Assembly: GCF_017639205.1 (NCBI RefSeq)
Contig: NZ_CP071139.1
Span: 372,001 to 436,000, forward strand
DNA: 64,000 nt
Source of the DNA: Streptomyces nojiriensis
GTDB taxonomy: Bacteria; Actinomycetota; Actinomycetes; Streptomycetales; Streptomycetaceae
Direction of reading: 5' to 3'
Below the pieces are notes generated by a model. That model searched no databases. It was given only the letters and a program-made list of their open reading frames with translations, and had not been told where the DNA came from. Both the position numbers and the translations under genes were made by a program. Below are positions 17,992 through 24,523 of this stretch, one piece after another; positions within the stretch are counted from its first letter, which is position 1, and every line of letters begins with the position of its first letter.

Positions 17992-18396
17992 ATGCCGCGT
18001 AACCGGCCAGGACACATCCGGGCCGGCCTTCCGCGCCGGCACCGAGAACAGAACGCCAAGCCCGTCATCGACGGACTGTCCCCACGAGTGCTGTCCGAGA
18101 TCGCTCGCCTTGAGCGCACTCGGAACTACCTGGAGCCGGGAGAGACTGGCTGGGCCGTGCGCTTGTGGAAGGACCATGTTCGCCGGTCCGCACGCGAGTT
18201 GTGGCACCACTATGAGCACGGCGACGTGCACGACTACTGCTGCGGCAACCCCTTGCAGGCCCGCGCCGTCCTCGACACCGTGCTTCGGGCCATGTCCCCT
18301 CGCGGCGCCCGTGAACTCCGCAAAGTCATTGCCCACCTCGACAACCAGCTCACTCGCAGCACACACCCGCCGCAAGTGACCGGTGGCGGACCATAA
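17992..18396 (+). CDS. Passenger hypothetical protein inside the IS701-like element
   Basis: 134 residues starting at ATG 17992 with an AAAGG ribosome site. Highly helical and charged: GLSPRVLSEIARLERTRNYL, WAVRLWKDHVRRSARELWHH, YEHGDVHDYCCGNPLQARAV, LDTVLRAMSPRGARELRKVI. The HDYCCGNP...RAVLDTVLRAMSPRGARELR block is familiar from free-standing Streptomyces proteins of unknown function. Here the gene lies between transposase and right inverted repeat, is divergent from the transposase, and its stop codon is formed by the repeat. It is thus either a carried passenger or a host gene captured and truncated at its C-terminus when the element formed. Confidence 0.65.
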   Translation: MPRNRPGHIRAGLPRRHREQNAKPVIDGLSPRVLSEIARLERTRNYLEPGETGWAVRLWKDHVRRSARELWHHYEHGDVHDYCCGNPLQARAVLDTVLRAMSPRGARELRKVIAHLDNQLTRSTHPPQVTGGGP

Positions 18397-18403
18397 AAAC
18401 AAG

Positions 18404-18510
18404 CTGAGAGCGGCGAGCACATCGACGACGACCCGTCCGAAGACGCGTTGTCCCTGCTGATCGACGACCTCGACGGCGCGGACCGCGGCGCTCAGGAGCG
18501 CGGCAGCGTA
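18404..18510 (+). pseudogene. 3' part of a host gene split by the IS701-like element
   Basis: Reading from the right flank: SE-SGEHIDDDPSEDALSLLIDD then LDGADRGAQERG. With the element and one CTGAG copy removed, this continues without a gap from the left flank (16330-16363), which reads STSPTIGTTTASE. The joined frame ...TIGTTTASESGEHIDDDPSED looks like the start of small Streptomyces proteins with a T/S-rich beginning followed by D.PSE..L..LI.DL. After about 18510 the frame loses resemblance to protein, so the target gene had either decayed before or was damaged further later. Confidence 0.5.
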
Positions 18511-18723
18511 TGCCCGAAGGCCCGGACCGGTTGCAGACCTTCACCGGGTACCTGGAGCGCAGTGGTGCCACCCGAACGGCACCGCAGGACCTCACACGGA
18601 CGCCGGGATCCGCTGCGCCTCTCACCCTGCCGCGCCGGCCTGGGCTCGGCTCTTGCCGCCCGCGCCGGAGTGTCCCACCGTCCCGTTGCGGCCCGGCCGA
18701 TGTCACCGGGGCGTGTTCGCCCG

Positions 18724-19104
18724 TCAGCCGTCGAAGCGGTGACGGGATGCCTCGATGTGACCGACGTACTGGTGCGTCCAGTCGCACAGTCCGTCGATCG
18801 TCACCCGTAGCGCCTGACCCGGCTCCGTGAGGGTGTACTCGACCCGCGGCGGCACGACGGGATACACGGTCCGCTCAAGCAGCCCGTTGCGCTCCAGCAT
18901 GCGCAGGTTCTGGGTGAGCATCTTGTGGCTGATGCCCTCGATCCCGTTCCGCAACTCGCTGAAGCGCAGGGTGTCCTCCCCCAGGGCCTCGATGATCAGG
19001 AGCGCCCACTTGTTGGCGATGTCCGAGAAGATCTCCCGCCCCAGAGAGTCCGCACGCCTCAGGTCCGCTTCGTCGGGCGAGCCTGAGAGCTGCTTGGTCA
19101 CCAT
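18724..19104 (-). CDS. HxlR-family transcriptional regulator
   Basis: 126 residues. Winged-helix HxlR signature: GREIFSDIANKWALLIIEAL, then LRFSELRNGIEGISHKMLTQ, NLRMLERNGLLERTVYPVVP and the wing PPRVEYTLTEPGQAL. Family members use a dimer to bind divergent promoters and often respond to aldehydes or quinones. It is divergent from the RidA gene at 19248, and a 15-bp palindrome lies in the gap, so it probably controls that gene and itself. The N-terminus lacks the usual Cys found in redox-sensing members (it starts MVTKQLSGSPDEADLRRADS), suggesting ligand rather than thiol sensing. Confidence 0.9.
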   Translation of the reverse strand: MVTKQLSGSPDEADLRRADSLGREIFSDIANKWALLIIEALGEDTLRFSELRNGIEGISHKMLTQNLRMLERNGLLERTVYPVVPPRVEYTLTEPGQALRVTIDGLCDWTHQYVGHIEASRHRFDG

Positions 19105-19160
19105 AAGGTTCCCCAGTCACCGAAAAGTGCGTTCTTCCATGTCAGCGACCACTCTCCTAC

Positions 19161-19175
19161 GGTTCCTGAGTAACC
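19161..19175. promoter_or_regulatory. Candidate HxlR operator
   Basis: GGTTCCTGAGTAACC is a 15-bp palindrome with one mismatched pair, between the divergent HxlR and RidA genes. A half-site-like AAGTGACC follows at 19178-19185. HxlR proteins commonly bind GTnACT-type inverted repeats, which this resembles. Confidence 0.45.
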
Positions 19176-19247
19176 ACAAGTGACCAAGCGAGTCGTGGAT
19201 TGCCTCAAGCAAGCTCACGGACGCTCATGACAACGGAGGCGCACAGC

Positions 19248-19655
19248 ATGGCCATCACCCTGGTCAACCCCAGCGGACTGCCGGAGATCGACGCCTACCG
19301 GCAGGTGTCGATCGCTACCGGGTCGAAACTGGTCTTCGTCGCCGGGCAGGTCGCCTGGGACGCCGACGGTGTCACGGTCGGCGAAGGCGACCTCGCCGCT
19401 CAGGTCGAGCGGTGCTACCTCAACATCGCCACCGCGCTGGCCGAGGCCGGCGCCTCCTTCGACGATGTGGCGAAACTGACCGTCTACGTCGTCGACTGGA
19501 CCCCCGCCAAGATGCCCCTGCTGATGGAGGGGATCACCCGCGCGTCCGCGAAACTGGGTGCCGCACCGGTCCCACCTGCCTCGCTGCTGGGCGTCGCGGC
19601 ACTGGACGTACCCGAGCACCTGGTGGAGGTCGAGGCCACCGCCGTCATCGACTGA
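19248..19655 (+). CDS. RidA / YjgF-type protein
   Basis: 135 residues from ATG 19248; the upstream in-frame ATG at 19227 is rejected because GGAGG lies 8 nt before 19248. RidA fold: NPSGLPEIDAYRQVSIATGS, KLVFVAGQVAWDADG, DLAAQVERCYLNIATALAEA, DDVAKLTVYVVDW and VPPASLLGVAALDVPEHLVE. Position 105-type Arg of the canonical imine/enamine deaminases is not evident (VPPASLLGVAAL instead of R.a..V), so it may belong to a Rid1-7 subgroup without deaminase activity. Controlled probably by the divergent HxlR protein. Confidence 0.85.
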   Translation: MAITLVNPSGLPEIDAYRQVSIATGSKLVFVAGQVAWDADGVTVGEGDLAAQVERCYLNIATALAEAGASFDDVAKLTVYVVDWTPAKMPLLMEGITRASAKLGAAPVPPASLLGVAALDVPEHLVEVEATAVID

Positions 19656-20151
19656 ACCCCGTCGCCACGGCTCCTCGGCGCCCCGGCCGGCCAGGGGACC
19701 GAGCCGACCGGGACCGACCCCAGCCAGGAGGGCCGCGTCCGCGCCCTCCCCGGCGATCAGGTACCTGAGATCGGTCAGGGCCGTCAGCGCGACAAGCGGG
19801 TCCTTCACCGCAGTGGTCGCCGTGTTCGCCTTGGGGCGGTCAGCATGGCAGAGCGATAGCCCGCCCGCCCCGGTGGGCGGCGGATGAAGTCCTCGAGCGC
19901 GGCGAGGGCCTGGCGCTGGTCGATCGTGTCTTGGCGGGCGATTCGGACGAGCGCCCCACCGGTCTGCGCACCGTCCCTCCGGGCTTCATCCGGGTCCGTG
20001 GCCGGGGGTGGCGGGCTGAAGCCGGAGCCGGGCCGTATGCCGCCGACCGGGGCGGTGACCGGCGACGTGCGACGGCTGCGGGTCCTGCCCGCGGTCGACA
20101 GCGCCACGGGGCCGGGAGCGGCCCTTGCAGGTGCGGCCCGCGGCGGGGTTC
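19656..20151. other. Intergenic stretch with possible minus-strand relic
   Basis: About 500 bp without an intact gene. On the minus strand at about 19850-19950 a frame reads GALVRIARQDTIDQRQALAA LEDFIRR in two pieces, which looks like a real helix from a lost protein, but nothing can be assigned. Confidence 0.3.
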
Positions 20152-20280
20152 AGAAGGAGACGTCGAAGGAGTCGATGCCGGCGGACTCGACCCGGAGCTG
20201 GTCGGCGCGGGTTCCGCCGTCCTTGAAGTAGATCTCCTGCAGTCCGTCGGCGACGATCGCCGCAGTTCGCGGCCGTCGGC
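20152..20280 (-). pseudogene. C-terminal relic related to the relic at 21939-22130
   Basis: Minus strand, ending TGA at about 20150: IVADGLQEIYFKDGGTRADQ then LRVESAGIDSFDVSF. The last 20 codons are alike in protein and DNA to a plus-strand piece at about 22045-22110 (RADHLEVELTDIDCIDVSF). The conserved words are CCCGCGCCGACCA, CATCGACT and TCGACGTCTCCTTC. The upstream part is Pro/Arg-rich and not credible. Probably the tail of a lost gene of a family with at least two copies here. Confidence 0.45.
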
Positions 20281-20424
20281 CCCCTGGGCGCGGGGCTCGA
20301 ACAGGCGCAGGAGGAGGCACAGCGGTGCGACGCACATGGAAGAGGCGGCCCGCATCAGTGCGTCACGCGTCCGGCCGGCCACGGCGCTCCGGCCACCTGT
20401 GCGGCCACCGCACATGCTGCGAGT

Positions 20425-20694
20425 TCACCCCTCGGAGCTGGTGAGCTTTTCGAGCTTCCGGGCCGCCGCCTCCGCCCGTGCCCATGCCTTCGCAGCCGTA
20501 CGCCCGGCCTCCCGCAGACGCGTAGCCGCGCCCGCGCCCGCCGCACGGGCCGTCACCAGTAGCTCCCTCGCAGCCTGTACGTCGTCCTCGGCCACCTCCA
20601 CGGCGGCGGCCGCGCGGTTCAGCAGTTCCTGCGCGGCTGCCCGCCCCGCCTCCACACGCTCGCGTTGCGCCTGCCCCGTCCCGCCTGCCCCCAT
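20425..20694 (-). CDS. Small Ala-rich coiled-coil protein
   Basis: 89 residues from ATG 20694 (MGAGGTGQAQRERVEAGRAA). Almost entirely alpha-helical with heptad-like spacing: AQELLNRAAAAVEVAEDDVQ, AARELLVTARAAGAGAATRL, REAGRTAAKAWARAEAAARK, then LEKLTSSEG. No signal or membrane segment. Coiled-coil proteins of this size and composition occur in Streptomyces next to phage-like or regulatory genes, but I cannot assign a role. It is preceded by Arg-rich sequence without a strong ribosome site, so the start is uncertain. Confidence 0.45.
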   Translation of the reverse strand: MGAGGTGQAQRERVEAGRAAAQELLNRAAAAVEVAEDDVQAARELLVTARAAGAGAATRLREAGRTAAKAWARAEAAARKLEKLTSSEG

Positions 20695-20864
20695 CCGGTA
20701 CCTGGGTCCGGACGTGCTCCGGCGCCGATCCCCCGGACCGGGCTGCCTGCGCCCGTCGCGGCGGAGCGGCGCCGGGCAGCGGTTCCAGACCGGTGGAACC
20801 CAGCACCGTGTCCGGGGCCTTCGCCAGCCGGCGAGGAGCACGTCGACCGCCGCGAGGTCGAGCT

Positions 20865-21060
20865 CGGCTCATGAGCTCACCAGGTTGGAGAGCGACCTCA
20901 TGCAACGCAGGACACAGGCCGAGACCGAAGGCCGGATCGGTCAGATCGAGGGCATCGACGTCGCCCCTGCATTCCTACCTTCCTTCGCACCAAGCGCAAC
21001 GAGACCCAACGCCGATTTCAGCGGCCATCCGTCGACCTCGGCCTCCCCGAAGCGAGAAGT
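20865..21060 (+). pseudogene. Relic possibly of a site-specific recombinase or transposase
   Basis: Plus strand: ELTRLESDLMQRRTQAETEG then RIGQIEGID, after which the homology continues one frame over (from 20971) as PTFLRTKRNETQRRFQRPSVDLG. The pattern LE.DL..RR..AE.EGRIG.IEGID(L)TFLR.KR.E is one I associate with a coiled-coil segment of actinomycete integrases/recombinases, but I am not certain. No catalytic domain is left. A frameshift at about 20968 and loss of both ends make this a relic. Confidence 0.4.
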
Positions 21061-21089
21061 CATGGGACCGGAAAATGATCACACCCAGT

Positions 21090-21845
21090 TCAGGCGGGCC
21101 AGGTGCCGAGAGCGCGGGCGAGTTTGTCGTTCTGCTCACGCGTGATGCCTTGTCCCAGCCGGATGCCGCAGCGGGGACTGTGGTGAGCACCGCAGACGAG
21201 GATCCCGTCGAAGATCTCGTCGCTGCCGATCGGCTTCTCCGGAGCCGGCATGACCCATTGGGCGGCTGCGAACAGGGGATGATCCAGCATCCGTCCCGCC
21301 AGACGTCGTGCTTCACCGGCCGGGACCCTCGCCCACAGCAAGGCTTCGGCGACTACGTCGACGGCTTCTGCCGGGGTGTCCTGGTCTCCCAGCGTGGGCA
21401 GCAGGAGCAGCAGCCGGGCATGGGGGTTCTGGACGCCGGGCGCTGCTGGGTCGGGGGTATGGGCGATGTGGATGAGCTCTCGCCATGCCAAGCCGGGGCC
21501 GGCGTAGTGGCCGTCCACAGTGGCCAGGTACCCGTGACGCCCCCAGTCGGCATGAGTCACGAAGTACTCAATGCCGGCGTCATCGGGGTGGTTGGCATGT
21601 ATCACGACAGCGGTGTGATCGTCGGCGAACGGTATTCGGAAGGCCAGCCACGCTTCCTCGTTCATCAGTACCTCGGCCGCCGCGTCAGCGTCGGCGCCGT
21701 CCACGCCGAACAGCTCGGGCAACGGGACATCGTGCTCGTCGTCCGACTCGCACATCCACATCAGGCAAGCCGCCCAGAACCCGGGTAGGGCCATCAGCTC
21801 TTCGCCGGCCACAACCGGGCCCTCGTCGTATCCGTTGATCAGCAC
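21090..21845 (-). CDS. Hypothetical protein, 251 residues
   Basis: Intact acidic protein. Two likely domains: an N-terminal alpha/beta part (GFWAACLMWMCESDDEHDVP, EEAWLAFRIPFADDHTAVVI, HANHPDDAGIEYFVTHADWG, HGYLATVDGHYAGPGLAWRE) resembling SMI1/SUKH-type or immunity-like proteins in mood, and a helical C-terminal part with a Cys-His rich loop (DGILVCGAHHSPRCGIRLGQ). I do not recognise the family, so no function is given. Its codon use is normal. No operon partner; flanked by relics on both sides. Confidence 0.7.
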   Translation of the reverse strand: MLINGYDEGPVVAGEELMALPGFWAACLMWMCESDDEHDVPLPELFGVDGADADAAAEVLMNEEAWLAFRIPFADDHTAVVIHANHPDDAGIEYFVTHADWGRHGYLATVDGHYAGPGLAWRELIHIAHTPDPAAPGVQNPHARLLLLLPTLGDQDTPAEAVDVVAEALLWARVPAGEARRLAGRMLDHPLFAAAQWVMPAPEKPIGSDEIFDGILVCGAHHSPRCGIRLGQGITREQNDKLARALGTWPA

Positions 21846-21938
21846 TCATCAAGAGTGCCAGGCCCCTATGACAGTGCGTTCCGTCCTTCTCCCTCGTCAA
21901 GCGACAGGTATCCCACCCCCCTCTTCAAAGGAGCCTCA

Positions 21939-22130
21939 CTGACGAACCACATACCTACCCTCACCCGATCGACCAGAGCCGTCGCGGCCGAGCTCGGCGT
22001 CGGCCGGCGCTTCGTCGAGCGCTACCGCCCCAGCGAACGAAAAGCCCGCGCCGACCACCTCGAAGTCGAACTCACCGACATCGACTGCATCGACGTCTCC
22101 TTCCGAGAACAAGCCGGGCGGTCGCACCCC
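21939..22130 (+). pseudogene. Gene relic, paralogous tail to 20152-20280
   Basis: The stretch reads AVAAELGVGRRFVERYRPSE, RKARADHLEVELTDIDCIDVSF and then runs on. It follows a ribosome-like AAAGGAG and a non-ATG start (21930s), so a short protein might still be made. The tail matches the minus-strand relic at 20152-20280 in protein and DNA. Probably a decayed member of the same family. Confidence 0.4.
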
Positions 22131-22233
22131 ACCCGAAGCAGACTGAGCCGAAGCACGACAGTTGACGCAGAAGCGGGCTTGTTGTCATCCGGAAGACGGC
22201 TGTCCTGTCGTAGGCAGGGCTGCGTCTTCGGGC

Positions 22234-22264
22234 GGTGCCCGGGTCGGCTGCCGACCCGGGCACC
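22234..22264 (-). terminator. Terminator of the I66-type inhibitor gene
   Basis: Perfect 15-bp stem GGTGCCCGGGTCGGC / GCCGACCCGGGCACC with a one-base centre, 12 bp beyond the stop codon of the gene at 22277-22720. Confidence 0.85.
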
Positions 22265-22276
22265 CGGTCCACGTCT

Positions 22277-22720
22277 CTACTCCATGAACTGGAAGGTCCA
22301 CGCCTGGCTTCGGTCGCTGACGTCGAGTGGCCTCAGCGCGATACGGGGCGGGAAGATCCGCAGCAGGCTGAGGTCCAGGGCCAGCTCCTCGCCGTCGACG
22401 GGGCCTCCGGGGACGACGATGTGGAAGGTGTGCGGCTGGTCGCTCTGGTAGAGCGCCCACTCGCGGGGCTCGGGGTATCCGACGACCGGCTTGTTCGTCT
22501 CCGGGTCGCCGTCGTAGGAGACATAGGTTTCACTGCGGAGGTTGCGGATCGTGTAGTTGCCGTTGCTGAGTTTCTCCAGCTGCCATTCCTGCTCGCCGGG
22601 ATTGCCGGTGGGCGGCAGCAGGACAACGGGTGTCTTGGGTTCCGATGCCCCGTCCAGCAGCGTGAGCAGCTGCTCGCGAGGGCGGGTGATCATGTACAGG
22701 CCGTTCGGTACAGGTGCCAT
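22277..22720 (-). CDS. I66-type serine protease inhibitor, beta-trefoil
   Basis: 147 residues from ATG 22720 (MAPVPNGLYMITRPREQLLT), with GGAG 6 nt upstream; longer in-frame starts have none. Beta-trefoil pattern of three repeats: PNGLYMITR...LTLLDG, EQEWQLEKLSNGNYTIRNLR and TYVSYDG...PVVGYPEPREWALY, then TFHIVVPGG...LALDLSLL and QAWTFQFME. The words NGxYxI and EWxL/QAWTF are those of peptidase inhibitor family I66, known from basidiomycete fungi (cnispin-like) and with a few bacterial members. Without a signal peptide it would act in the cytoplasm or after lysis. Its reactive loop cannot be defined here. An unusual family for Streptomyces. Confidence 0.65.
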   Translation of the reverse strand: MAPVPNGLYMITRPREQLLTLLDGASEPKTPVVLLPPTGNPGEQEWQLEKLSNGNYTIRNLRSETYVSYDGDPETNKPVVGYPEPREWALYQSDQPHTFHIVVPGGPVDGEELALDLSLLRIFPPRIALRPLDVSDRSQAWTFQFME

Positions 22721-23508
22721 GGCCGACTCCACTCGTGTCGTGCGGTGCCCGCGAGGGTCACCGCTGATCTTTTGGGTCAGGCGAATCCCTTCCCTGCCGA
22801 CGTCCGACAGAGGGTCGGAAAGGCCCTGCGTCACCCTCCAGGAGTACAGCGGATGCGTCCCGGCGCTCGATCGTCTCCGTCCGGCGGCAGATGCTCTGCG
22901 CATCCCATGGCGTGAGAAGGAGCGTGCCGATCCGGTGACAACTACGGCGCCTCACCAGGTCGACACCTGCCGCTGGTGACACCTGCCGTACGTCGGCACA
23001 CAGGCGTACCTCTCCAGAACACGGCGGCGGCGGTCACCATGCCGGTGACCGCCGCCGTTTCCCGCCCGGCTGCGTCAGCCGGCCCGCTCGAAGGCGAGGT
23101 TCGCGTTCGGGCAGCCGGCCGCATACGACAGCAGCGCCTCGCGCTCGGCCTGGTCCACCGCCGGCCCCAGCGGTGCTTGGTGGCCACCCACACACCGATG
23201 CCCCGGCAGTGCACCGCCGGGGCCGGCCTCCAGGTCGCTCTTCTGACGGTTCCAGCGGGCCGTGACGCCGACGAGGGTGACGTCCGATCCCAGGTCGTTT
23301 CCGTACCGGTGGCGGCGCTCCGTCTTCCTGCCGTGGCCACCGGCCGACGGGGAGCGCAATTCGAGTCGGGTCGCGTTCCCGGACCGCCCTGGTGGCGAGC
23401 AAGGCTGCTCATCCTCACGGATCCGGCCTCACGGCCTGGCGTCCGGTCCACGATCATGGAGCGGGAGTCCGATCCTCGCCCCCACCCTTCGACCGACAAG
23501 GAGCCCGC
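22721..23508. other. Intergenic stretch, about 790 bp, with one relic
   Basis: No intact gene. On the minus strand a frame ending at 23075 has a protein-like end, DQAEREALLSYAAGCPNANL AFERAG (in two pieces), similar to the plus-strand relic at 39408-39575 (AEREALLRYAALCPN). The codons before it (SDVTLVGVTARWNRQ) are plausible but the middle is disturbed. Probably a lost gene. Confidence 0.35.
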
Positions 23509-23907
23509 ATGTCCGTCGAGCTCGACTTCCCGGAATTTCCCTACGAGGAGCCCCCCGGCGGCATCACCTGCCGGCAGGAGCCCTGGAACGGCGTCCTCGT
23601 CGCGGTGGACCAGATACCTTTCAAGACCGGCGACAAGGTCACCTTCCACATCACGGTCTGCAGCGACGCCACCGGGCAGACGCCGGCTGCGGAGATCCAG
23701 GGTGTCGCGAGCATCACCGCTGACACCACCTCGGCCAGCTACACCATCCCCTGGGACGGCGTCCTGGACGCCGTCACCGAGGGTTCCATCATCGCCTTCT
23801 ACACGCTCACCCCCGCCGACGGCAGCGCGTCATCGACCTCGCAGGAAGCCATCGTCCGGTACTCCCGTCAACGGCCCGGCGGCGCCGTGTGCGGTCCGGA
23901 CGACTGA
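23509..23907 (+). CDS. Small beta-rich hypothetical protein
   Basis: 132 residues from ATG 23509, with AAGGAG 5 nt upstream. Predicted all-beta with regular alternation: ITCRQEPWNGVLVAVDQIPF, KTGDKVTFHITVCSDATGQT, ASITADTTSASYTIPWDGVL, EGSIIAFYTLTPADGSASST. It resembles an immunoglobulin-like or lectin-like sandwich. No signal peptide or membrane segment. I do not recognise the family. It is the nearest intact gene to the I66 inhibitor, divergent from it, so the two could be a functional pair. Confidence 0.6.
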   Translation: MSVELDFPEFPYEEPPGGITCRQEPWNGVLVAVDQIPFKTGDKVTFHITVCSDATGQTPAAEIQGVASITADTTSASYTIPWDGVLDAVTEGSIIAFYTLTPADGSASSTSQEAIVRYSRQRPGGAVCGPDD

Positions 23908-24000
23908 GCCGCGTGGGGCAGGTCCTCGCGCCGGCTGCCGTGCTGCGAGTCGAATCCCGATGGCGTTCCTGCCCGCATCGCCGCGACGGGCAGCCGGAGA

Positions 24001-24240
24001 TCAGCTGTGGGGTTGCGACGTGCGGGCTTCCAGCTGGGCGGTCCAGTCTGTTGCGGCGCAGCGGCGCCGTGGTGTGGCGGTCACGACGTGAAGGCCGAGG
24101 AGTGGGGCCGGAACGGCCGAGGGAGGTCTTGGGCGAGTGGGGTGAGCGCGGTATTGCGGGCAGGACGCATGGGAATGCCGTGTGCGCACTTGGTCCCGCT
24201 TGTACACGTCACGGATCTCCTCCGCGATCGGCAGAGACAT
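24001..24240 (-). CDS. Doubtful small ORF
   Basis: 79 codons; only the first 25 (MSLPIAEEIRDVYKRDQVRT RHSHA in two pieces) look like protein, and the rest is Pro/Arg-rich. The ATG lies inside a 20-bp inverted repeat (24232-24251). Either a damaged small gene or chance. The rest of 23908-24523 shows nothing else recognisable. Confidence 0.25.
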   Translation of the reverse strand: MSLPIAEEIRDVYKRDQVRTRHSHASCPQYRAHPTRPRPPSAVPAPLLGLHVVTATPRRRCAATDWTAQLEARTSQPHS

Positions 24241-24251
24241 AATCGTCTCTG
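24232..24251. promoter_or_regulatory. Inverted repeat upstream of the glutamate decarboxylase gene
   Basis: CAGAGAC-ATAATC-GTCTCTG: perfect 7-bp arms with a 6-bp AT-rich centre, in a GC-rich background, about 270 bp upstream of the decarboxylase start. Could be an operator or a small attenuator. Confidence 0.35.
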
Positions 24252-24523
24252 TGAGGGTGTACTCGTCAGGGTGGGCGGTCGTCGGGGCGAGGACGGCACA
24301 AGCCTGGGAAACCGCGACGACACTGCGACGGCAAGTCGTGATCACGGTCCGGTGATACCGGGCGCAGCACCACCGGTATGAAGGCCCCGCCTCCGGCCGA
24401 CCCACGGCCGTACTCCGTCTTCCTCGGTGCACGCCTGGCCCGTCTGCCACGGTGTCGCTGACCGCGCCGACCGCGCGGTGTGTCCTTCGACCTCCGCAGG
24501 CTCCGGCGCTGTTGAATCGAGTC

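Larger units (their letters stand above)
16359..18408. mobile_element. IS701-like element with passenger gene, 2.04 kb plus target duplication
   Basis: Inverted repeats CTTGTCTTTTATGGT (from 16364) and, reverse-complemented, CTTGTTTTTATGGT (ending 18403) enclose a leftward DDE transposase and a rightward 134-codon gene. The pentanucleotide CTGAG occurs in direct orientation on both outer flanks (16359-16363 and 18404-18408), as expected of a target-site duplication. Removing the element rejoins a plus-strand reading frame (see 18404-18510), which supports these boundaries. Both gene stop codons (TAA at 16372-16374 and 18394-18396) lie in or at the inverted repeats, so the genes use the whole interior. 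Confidence 0.8.

Noticed and set aside
20425..20694. Part of a prophage
   Set aside because: A single coiled-coil ORF and an integrase-like relic are not enough; no phage structural gene is seen.
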